The notes under the pieces: generated by a model
What the model saw: the letters and a program-made list of their open reading frames with translations, nothing else
Told to the model about the DNA's origin: nothing
The model's database searches: none
Made by a program: the position numbers and the translations under genes
Shown: piece by piece, positions 57,954 to 64,000 of the stretch
Position numbering within the stretch: the first letter of the stretch is position 1
Layout of the letters: every line of letters starts with the position of its first letter
Assembly: GCA_900316475.1 (NCBI GenBank)
Contig: ONDA01000005.1
Coordinates: 33,390 to 97,389 of the forward strand
Reading direction: 5' to 3'
From: an uncultured Prevotellaceae bacterium
GTDB taxonomy: Bacteria; Bacteroidota; Bacteroidia; Bacteroidales; Bacteroidaceae
Length of the DNA: 64,000 nt

Positions 57954-60420
57954 AAAAATAGTAAAAGGCTTCAAAAGCATCATCAATTGGTATATCGGCA
58001 TCTTCAAAGGACGCCCCTGGTACGTCAAGATTTTCTCTACAATAGCTTCGCTCGTAGTCTTTTTCTTCCTCTACCTCGTAGCTGTCGACAACAACTTCCT
58101 GTGGCTCTTCGGCAAATCGCCGTCAATGGAGATGATCAAGAACAAGCGACCGGCACAGGCATCAGAGATATACAGTGCCGACGGACAGCAGATAGGCAAG
58201 TTCTTCAGCGAGAACCGCACGCCGGTGAAGTATGAGGACGTGAACCCCGTCTTCTGGCAGGCACTCATCGACACCGAGGACGAACGATTCTACCACCATC
58301 ATGGCATCGATTACACAGCCTTCGGTGCAGCCCTGAAGGACTATGTGCTCCACCACGACGCACGAGGCGCATCGACCATCACGCAGCAGCTGGCCAAGAA
58401 CCTGTTTCGCGTGCGTACCGAATATTCTACGGGACTGTTAGGCAACATTCCCGGACTGAAGATGCTCATCATGAAGAGCAAAGAGTGGATAACAGCCTAC
58501 AAACTGGAGTATTTCTTCACAAAGGAGGAGATACTGACGCAATATGCCAATACCGTCGATTTCGGCTCCAATGCCTTTGGTATTAAGACGGCCGCCAAGA
58601 CCTACTTCGGCACTACGCCTCAGCAGATAACTGTCGACCAGGCTGCCATACTCGTCGGAATGCTCAAGGCCACCACCTACTACAATCCGCGTATTCATCC
58701 TGACAACGCCGTCAAGCGTCGCAACGTAGTGCTCGACAATATGGTGAAGAGGGGCGACCTGACACGTGAGGCATACGACACGCTGAAAGTGAAGGACATC
58801 GACCTGGACTTTAGCGTAGAGAACGCCTACGACAGTAAGGCCAACTACTTCCGCGAGGCCGTGGCCAACGAACTGAAGGAGTGGTGCCACGACAATGGCT
58901 ACGACCTCTATACCGACGGTCTGAAAATCTACACCACACTCGACACCCGCATGCAGCGCTATGCTGAAGAGGCTGCCACAAAACAGATGAAGCAGGTACA
59001 GCAGAGCTTCAACCAGCACTGGGGCAACACCAACCCATGGCAGGACGAGCACCATGTTGAAATCAAGAACTTCATTGAGGACATCGCCAAGCGTCAGCCA
59101 TATTATAAGGCACTCACCAAGCGGTTCCCCAATGATCCCGACAGCGTGTGGGCCTACCTGAACAAGCCACACACCGTAAAGCTCTTCGACTACGAGAAAG
59201 GCACCATCGAACGCGAGATGTCAACCCTCGACAGCATACGCTACATGGTACACTTCATGCATTGCGGATTCGTGGCTATGGAGCCGCAGACAGGACACGT
59301 GAAGGCGTGGGTGGGCGACATCGATTTCCACTCATGGAAGTACGACAAAGTGACGGCCATGCGCCAGCCCGGTTCTACCTTCAAGCTCTTCGTCTATGCC
59401 GAAGCCATGAATCAGGGCATCCTGCCTTGCGACACCCGCCGCGACGAATACATCGCCATGAAGGTGATGGATCATGGCAAGGAGGTGACCTGGGCACCTC
59501 ATAATGCTGACGGACGCTTCACTAACTCGAATGTAACGCTCAAACAGGCCTTCGCTATGAGTATCAACACGATAGCGGTCAAACTGGGACAGGAGTGCGG
59601 CATCGACCGTATTGCTAAAACGGCCCACGATATGGGCATCAAGAGCGAGCTTCAGACCACGCCGGCTCTGGCCCTTGGTGCCAGCGACGTCAACCTGCTG
59701 GAACTCGTCGACGCCTACTGCACACCGATGAACAACGGTATGCAGATAGACCCTGTGTTAGTGACCAAGATTGAAGACCGCGACGGACAGGTCATCTACG
59801 AAAACCCGGCGAAACCGCGTCAGGTCCTGTCTACACGCAGTGCCTTCCTGGTACAGCAGCTGCTGAAAGGCGGCATGAGTGGCACCAGTTCGCGACTGAT
59901 GAGCTATGTAGGCTACGACAAGACCGACACTGACTTCGGCGGCAAGACCGGAACATCCAACAACCACTCCGATGCCTGGTTCATAGGGACGACGCCGAAA
60001 CTCGTCGTCGGCGCATGGGTAGGCGGCGAATACCGCAGCATACACTTCCGTACCGGTATGCTGGGACAAGGAAACCGCACGGCACTGCCCATCTGCGGCT
60101 ATTTCCTGGCTTCAGTACTTGGCGACCCCACCTTCAAGCACTATCGTGCCAAGAATCCCATGCCGGCAGACCTGAATCTTGATGCCAGCCAGTTCAACTG
60201 CGGCGGCTACTACAGAGCTGCCGACGACAGTGCCTCCATCAATGGTGACAGCTTAGACATAGAAGACATTGAACAGGAGGTAGAGATTGATGCCGACGGC
60301 AACATTGTGACCAAACCACAGGAGCCGTCAGGAGCACAGCCTACAACGAATAAAGCCAATAGCGAGGCTACCGACCCTAAGAAGGATGCCCAACCACAAT
60401 ACGAGGACGTCACCTTCTAA
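57946..60420 (+). CDS. Class A penicillin-binding protein 1A
   Basis: 824 residues: cytoplasmic tail, one membrane anchor (about residues 28-48), GT51 glycosyltransferase domain with [14 protein letters not shown] (catalytic Glu) and [15 protein letters not shown], then a transpeptidase with PGSTFK (SxxK), SIN (SxN) and GKTGTS (KTG). The acidic C-terminal tail (from about 765) is low complexity. It polymerises and crosslinks peptidoglycan. Overlaps miaA by 8 bases and touches the helicase gene. Confidence 0.94.
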   Translation: MNKKIVKGFKSIINWYIGIFKGRPWYVKIFSTIASLVVFFFLYLVAVDNNFLWLFGKSPSMEMIKNKRPAQASEIYSADGQQIGKFFSENRTPVKYEDVNPVFWQALIDTEDERFYHHHGIDYTAFGAALKDYVLHHDARGASTITQQLAKNLFRVRTEYSTGLLGNIPGLKMLIMKSKEWITAYKLEYFFTKEEILTQYANTVDFGSNAFGIKTAAKTYFGTTPQQITVDQAAILVGMLKATTYYNPRIHPDNAVKRRNVVLDNMVKRGDLTREAYDTLKVKDIDLDFSVENAYDSKANYFREAVANELKEWCHDNGYDLYTDGLKIYTTLDTRMQRYAEEAATKQMKQVQQSFNQHWGNTNPWQDEHHVEIKNFIEDIAKRQPYYKALTKRFPNDPDSVWAYLNKPHTVKLFDYEKGTIEREMSTLDSIRYMVHFMHCGFVAMEPQTGHVKAWVGDIDFHSWKYDKVTAMRQPGSTFKLFVYAEAMNQGILPCDTRRDEYIAMKVMDHGKEVTWAPHNADGRFTNSNVTLKQAFAMSINTIAVKLGQECGIDRIAKTAHDMGIKSELQTTPALALGASDVNLLELVDAYCTPMNNGMQIDPVLVTKIEDRDGQVIYENPAKPRQVLSTRSAFLVQQLLKGGMSGTSSRLMSYVGYDKTDTDFGGKTGTSNNHSDAWFIGTTPKLVVGAWVGGEYRSIHFRTGMLGQGNRTALPICGYFLASVLGDPTFKHYRAKNPMPADLNLDASQFNCGGYYRAADDSASINGDSLDIEDIEQEVEIDADGNIVTKPQEPSGAQPTTNKANSEATDPKKDAQPQYEDVTF

Positions 60421-62151
60421 ATGGAACTCGACTTAGACAACAAAGAGTGGCAGGACGCCCTGCAGATAGTGAACTACACCCGTCGCTCGCTCTTCCTCAC
60501 GGGGAAGGCGGGAACGGGAAAGTCCACGTTCCTACGCTATGTGGCTGACAATACAAAGAAGAAAAACGTCATCCTCGCCCCCACGGGTATTGCAGCTGTC
60601 AATGCCGGTGGGTCTACACTCCACAGTTTCTTCCGGCTGCCATTCCATCCCCTGCTTCCTAACGACTCGCGCTATAGCCGCCGCCATATCAAGGAAACGC
60701 TGAAATATACTGGTGCGCAGCGCAAACTGCTGCGCGAGGTGGAACTCATCATCATCGATGAGATTTCGATGGTACGCGCCGACATCATCGACTTTATCGA
60801 TAAGGTATTGCGCACCTACACACGCAGCTACGAACCCTTCGGCGGCAAGCAGCTGCTCCTCGTCGGCGACATCTATCAGCTGGAACCTGTCGTCAAGGAG
60901 GAAGACCGCCAACTGCTGCAGCCCTTCTACCCCTCAGCCTACTTCTTCAACGCCAAGGTGTGGCAGCAGATGCCCATCGTTTCCATCGAACTGCGTAAGG
61001 TCTACCGCCAGACCGACAGCCACTTCATCAGCATCCTCGACCGCATACGCAACAACACCGCTACGGCTGCAGACCTGACAACCCTGAACAAGCAAGTCAA
61101 CCCCACTTCCCGAAAGTCTAGCGAAGAGTCGCTCAGCATTATCCTTGCCGCCCGACGTGATATCGTAGACTATACCAACGAGCAGCGGTTAGAGCAACTG
61201 GAAGGACGCCCCACCACCTTTCATGGCATCATCAAGGGCGAATTCCCCGAATCATCGCTCCCCACCCCCATTGAGTTGCTGCTGAAGCCGGGCGCACAGA
61301 TTATCTTCATCAAAAACGACAAGGAGAAACGCTGGGTGAACGGCACACTTGGCACCATCATCGCCATTGACGAAGAAGACGGCATCATCACCATCGCCAC
61401 CGATGATGGCCGTGAGTTCGATGTCGAACGCGAGATATGGGAAAATATGCGCTACACCTTCAACGAGAAGGAGCAGAAAATCGAGGAACAGCTTCTTGGC
61501 ACCTATACACAGTTTCCCATACGCTTGGCCTGGGCCATTACCGTCCACAAGAGTCAGGGACTGACGTTCTCACACGTCAACATCGACTTCACTGGCGGCG
61601 TCTTCGCTGGCGGACAGGCCTACGTAGCCCTCAGCCGCTGCCGTTCGTTAGAAGGTATTACCCTGAAGGAGCCGCTACGTCCTGCCGACATCTTCGTACG
61701 TGCTGAAGTGGTGCAGTTCGCCCAGCGCTACAACAACCAGCAACTCATCAGTCAGGCCATGCAGGAGGGCAAGGCCGACCGCGAATACCATGACGCCATC
61801 GTCGCCTTCGACCAAGGCCGTTTCGACCTCTTCCTCGACAACTTCTTCAAAGCCATCCACAGCCGCTACGACATTGAGAAGCCAGCCGTCAAGCGCTACA
61901 TCCGCCGCAAGCTGGAAGTCATCAACCGGCAAAAGCAGGAAATTTGCCAATTGAAAGAAGAGAAACAAAAGAAGGATGAAATTCTGAAACGATTAGCAGC
62001 AGAATACACCATCATGGGGCGTGAGTGCGAGCACGAGAAAATGACAGATGCCGCCATCCGCAATTATGAAAAAGCCCTCGAACTGTATCCTGATGCTGGC
62101 GATGCCCGTAAACGCCTGTCAAAACTCAAGAAGAAGAAATTGTCTTCTTGA
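60421..62151 (+). CDS. Pif1-like AAA helicase with C-terminal TPR-like region
   Basis: 576 residues. Walker A LTGKAGTGKSTFLRYV, Walker B ELIIIDEISMVRADI, sensor LLLVGDIYQLEPV and the UvrD-like C-terminal motif AITVHKSQGLTFSHV place it in superfamily 1B near Pif1/RecD2. The last 70 residues include a predicted coiled coil and NYEKALELYPDAGDARKRL, a TPR-type repeat. Starts on the base after the PBP1A stop, so the operon continues into it. Role probably in DNA repair or replication. Confidence 0.88.
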   Translation: MELDLDNKEWQDALQIVNYTRRSLFLTGKAGTGKSTFLRYVADNTKKKNVILAPTGIAAVNAGGSTLHSFFRLPFHPLLPNDSRYSRRHIKETLKYTGAQRKLLREVELIIIDEISMVRADIIDFIDKVLRTYTRSYEPFGGKQLLLVGDIYQLEPVVKEEDRQLLQPFYPSAYFFNAKVWQQMPIVSIELRKVYRQTDSHFISILDRIRNNTATAADLTTLNKQVNPTSRKSSEESLSIILAARRDIVDYTNEQRLEQLEGRPTTFHGIIKGEFPESSLPTPIELLLKPGAQIIFIKNDKEKRWVNGTLGTIIAIDEEDGIITIATDDGREFDVEREIWENMRYTFNEKEQKIEEQLLGTYTQFPIRLAWAITVHKSQGLTFSHVNIDFTGGVFAGGQAYVALSRCRSLEGITLKEPLRPADIFVRAEVVQFAQRYNNQQLISQAMQEGKADREYHDAIVAFDQGRFDLFLDNFFKAIHSRYDIEKPAVKRYIRRKLEVINRQKQEICQLKEEKQKKDEILKRLAAEYTIMGRECEHEKMTDAAIRNYEKALELYPDAGDARKRLSKLKKKKLSS

Positions 62152-62263
62152 CACTATTTCCATCTTTTTCACGAATTTTCAAAAGGTCGTTTCTTAAAAT
62201 CTATTAAAACACACTTTTGTGTTCCCGCACAGACGACCTGTATCAATTTTTTATGTAAAAAAG

Positions 62264-62295
62264 TTTGGAGTAACCAAAAAAAAGGAGTATCTTTG
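62264..62295 (+). promoter_or_regulatory. Consensus promoter with no ORF downstream
   Basis: TTTG (62264-62267), exactly 20 bases, TATCTTTG (62288-62295). Expected start near 62302. Confidence 0.75.
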
Positions 62296-62301
62296 CATCG
62301 T

Positions 62302-62393
62302 TATCCTGAAAACAATCTTTTTACCTTAAAAAGACTAATACCTATTGAAGATATAGAGCGACAGCCTGTGAAGGTCATCGCTTTATTTTTTTA
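62302..62393 (+). ncRNA. Candidate small RNA, about 90 nt
   Basis: Lies between a perfect promoter (62264-62295) and a terminator-like hairpin: AGCGACAGCCT / AGGTCATCGCT (62356-62382, paired through GCGA/TCGC and CCT/AGG with an inner bulge) followed by TTATTTTTTTA. No start codon with a sustained frame is found. It is convergent with the superoxide dismutase gene and ends about 50 bases from its stop. I cannot assign it to a known RNA family. Confidence 0.45.
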
Positions 62394-62443
62394 TGGGAGA
62401 ATTGAGTCAAGGAATGACATTTTCATCTCGCCCAATGTGCTAT

Positions 62444-63031
62444 TCAGGCATCATACCTGGCAGCGATGACGCTCCAGTCGATAATCTGCCAAAGAACAGA
62501 GAGATGAGCAGCACGACGGTTCTGATAATCCAGGTAATACGCATGTTCCCAGACATCAAAAGTCAGCAGCGGCTTTAAGCCCTTCACCACTGGATTGGAC
62601 GCCCCTTGTTCTTGCGTGATGACCAAGTTGCCATCAGCATCTGCCGACAACCATACCCATCCAGAGCCAAACAGTCCAACGCCCTTAGCCTCGAACTCAG
62701 CCTTGAAAGACTCCACACTACTCCACTGCTTCTCTATCTGTGCAGCAAGTGTCCCCTCAGGAACTTGAGCAGCCTCACCGACAGGTTTAAACTGCGTGAA
62801 ATACAACTCATGGTTCAGTATCTGCCCCGCATTATTGAAGACCGCTCCTGCAGGTGCCTTACGCACGATATCCTCCAGAGCCATACCCTCATACCCACTG
62901 TCCGGAAGCAGTTTGTTAAGATTATCCACGTAAGCCTGCAGATGCTTACCATGATGGAACGACAACGTCTGAGCACTGATCACAGGCTCCAGCGCCTCCA
63001 TCGCATAAGGTAGTTCAATTAATCTAAACAT
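62444..63031 (-). CDS. sod: Superoxide dismutase, Fe/Mn family
   Basis: 195 residues. Metal ligands are in TLSFHHGKH (His26), LNHELYF (His) and TFDVWEHAYYLDY (Asp, His). The Gln in NNAGQILNH is at the position used by iron-type enzymes, so Fe or cambialistic use is expected. Cytoplasmic, no signal peptide. No TAnnTTTG box is seen upstream, so the promoter is unclear. Confidence 0.93.
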   Translation of the reverse strand: MFRLIELPYAMEALEPVISAQTLSFHHGKHLQAYVDNLNKLLPDSGYEGMALEDIVRKAPAGAVFNNAGQILNHELYFTQFKPVGEAAQVPEGTLAAQIEKQWSSVESFKAEFEAKGVGLFGSGWVWLSADADGNLVITQEQGASNPVVKGLKPLLTFDVWEHAYYLDYQNRRAAHLSVLWQIIDWSVIAARYDA

Positions 63032-63264
63032 ATAATAAAAAATTTAGTATTAAGTTACTTAACTATTGATTATCACAAACTCCTATTATTCGTAAAAACA
63101 GGAACGCGTCCCTTCCATTCCTGCTTCTTTTGGCCTCTACCGGAGCACACGTCAGCAGATGGTATGGGTGTACGCATGAGGGTGAGGTACACAGGTGTCT
63201 TAGCGGCAATGAATATCTCGTATCGTAGGCGAGCCAACACGCGCGTACAGGATTTTTCGCAAAA

Positions 63265-63662
63265 AAGGGTGCCACGGTGCCCAAACGCCGATGTACAGGG
63301 CGTTTGCACCCTTTTTTGAGGGTGCCACAGGTGCCACAAGGGTGCCACATACTGGCACGTACTGGCACGCACATACGCCATAGGCGTGAAGGGGTTGGCT
63401 TGCGCGTACCTTAGGCTAACTCATCTGTGTTGGCAAGGCGAAAGGAAGCGTTCCCCGCCGTTAGATTCTCGAGAGAATTGAAGACAAACTCAGTGAGCCG
63501 GTAGCACCAACAGACGGGAAACCTCCGAATTCTCGAGAGAATTCAGTACTATGACGGCGGGCGCTTGTTGACAGGAGGCAGACGAAGGATAAGTAACGCC
63601 CCGCCTGAAGCAGTAAGGACTTTCCGGTCACCCTATGCGGGTTGGGGCACCGTGGCACCCTT
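63265..63662. mobile_element. MITE-like element bounded by 18-base inverted repeats
   Basis: AAGGGTGCCACGGTGCCC (63265-63282) is repeated exactly in inverse at 63645-63662. No transposase, no clear target duplication. The left end also forms a separate hairpin with 63299-63317 (AAACGCC and AAAAAAGGGTG arms). Confidence 0.5.
63454..63561. repeat. Paired hairpins within an inverted CCCGCCGT repeat
   Basis: CCCGCCGT (63454-63461) and ACGGCGGG (63554-63561) enclose ATTCTCGAGAGAAT (63465-63478) and GAATTCTCGAGAGAATTC (63527-63544), the latter two being inverted repeats with a GA spacer. Confidence 0.6.
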
Positions 63663-63772
63663 AAACACAAAATTCTCAGTATGAAGCAATAACATGAAAG
63701 AGTTCGCCCTGGTTGGCATTGTCCATATCATTAGTTCCGTTGTACTAAGATATTCTTGTCAGGTGGCATGAG

Positions 63773-63803
63773 AGCTATCCACGGACTTTTTCCCCTGCGC
63801 CGA
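63773..63803 (-). repeat. 3'-end repeat element, copy 3
   Basis: Minus strand GGCGCAGGGGAAAAAGTCCG then TGGATAGCTC. Starts 17-18 bases after the stop of the partial gene at the window end, the same spacing as after rlmD. Confidence 0.7.
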
Positions 63804-63820
63804 AAAAGCCTCTTCGTAGC

Positions 63821-64000
63821 TCATATCAGCCTTCGACTGATTATTCTGCCACTGCATTGGCCTTGCTCCATATTGTCTGTATCATGATATCCGTAAATGC
63901 CATAGTTTCTTCCAGAGGGAGTACCATCAGGCTCATACGACAGAGCCATCATGTCCAAGGTATTAAGAAACTGATAATAGTCCTCCTGCTCCTCAAAAAT
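63821..64000 (-). CDS. 3' end of an unidentified gene
   Basis: The minus strand is open from the window edge to TGA at 63821 (59 residues): FEEQEDYYQFLNTLDMMALS, then YEPDGTPSGRNYGIYGYHDT, then DNMEQGQCSG and a basic end. The other two minus-strand frames contain stops in the first 120 bases. Composition is protein-like up to DTDN; from there another frame (RPMQWQNNQSKADMSYEEAF) looks equally coding, so a frameshift near 63870 or an overlapping small gene is possible. No family recognised. Confidence 0.5.
   Translation of the reverse strand: MFEEQEDYYQFLNTLDMMALSYEPDGTPSGRNYGIYGYHDTDNMEQGQCSGRIISRRLI

Larger units (their letters stand above)
63032..63820. other. Repeat-rich region without a credible gene
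   Basis: 789 bases. It contains a 398-base segment bounded by 18-base inverted repeats (63265-63282 and 63645-63662), GGTGCCAC-type direct repeats (about 63320-63372), two ATTCTC-GA-GAGAAT hairpins and the third copy of the 3'-end repeat. Short minus-strand frames at 63063-63381 overlap one another and translate repeats only. Confidence 0.7.

Noticed and set aside
63063-63381. Two overlapping minus-strand frames of about 100 codons
   Set aside because: They overlap in different frames, translate GGTGCCAC repeats and show no family resemblance.
63265-63662. Invertible promoter segment
   Set aside because: Inverted ends fit, but no TAnnTTTG promoter exists inside on either strand and no invertase is nearby.

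Overview
The window is chromosomal DNA from a member of the Bacteroidota, most likely a Prevotellaceae (Prevotella/Segatella/Xylanibacter type). Supporting signs are the many promoters of the form TTTG-N19-21-TAnnTTTG, the fused LpxC/FabZ gene, the NAD(P)/FAD and DUF2027-type proteins typical of the group, a Prevotella-style C-terminal tail on a secreted pectate lyase, and scarce Shine-Dalgarno sequences. No rRNA, tRNA, CRISPR array, prophage or insertion sequence is visible.

Layout. 1-0.9 kb: start of a complex I operon (nuoA, nuoB, minus strand). 1-2.4 kb: rlmD. 2.4-2.9 kb: a nested palindromic intergenic region. 2.9-8.3 kb: a small glycan block (flippase, methyltransferase, three glycosyltransferases). 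8.3-15.5 kb: minus-strand genes for a cytidylate-kinase-like protein, an FAD oxidoreductase, a 50-residue membrane protein, a pseudouridine synthase, an acyl-ACP thioesterase, a fused iron alcohol dehydrogenase/nucleotidyltransferase and KDG kinase. 15.6-18.4 kb: pectate lyase and serine hydrolase. 18.5-25.7 kb: the complete F-type ATP synthase operon. 25.8-31 kb: a 3'-truncated GH28 gene, nadE, a DUF2027 gene and an AGCS symporter. 31-39.6 kb (plus): ABC-F ATPase, grpE-dnaJ-folC and a galactose operon (galM, sugar MFS transporter, galK). 39.9-42.6 kb (minus): GH13 and a WecB-like protein. 42.8-51.5 kb (minus): fabD, then ilvC and leuA-leuC-leuD-cimA-like-leuB. 51.7-62.2 kb: map (minus), HD protein, lpxD, lpxC/fabZ, lpxA, miaA, PBP1A and a Pif1-like helicase (plus). 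62.4-64 kb: superoxide dismutase, repeat-rich DNA and the 3' end of an unidentified gene.

Function. The branched-chain amino acid genes form one minus-strand run from ilvC to leuB. A leader peptide rich in Leu and Ile codons, an antiterminator and an intrinsic terminator lie between ilvC and leuA, which is the layout of a classical ribosome-mediated attenuator. The envelope genes (lpxD to PBP1A) are packed end to end. KDG kinase, PL1 and GH28 point to pectin use, and the gal operon to galactose use.

Most notable observations: (1) the ilvC-leuA attenuator; (2) two palindromic repeats sitting in frame inside conserved genes (FAD oxidoreductase and leuC), resembling in behaviour the Rickettsia palindromic elements; (3) an exact sigma-54 consensus just upstream of grpE-dnaJ; (4) a WecB-like protein with two catalytic residues replaced, coupled to a GH13 enzyme; (5) a KDG kinase coupled to an iron-ADH/nucleotidyltransferase fusion; (6) a promoter-terminator pair with no ORF, a candidate small RNA; (7) several families of structured repeats. 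All family assignments were made by reading motifs, without database searches.
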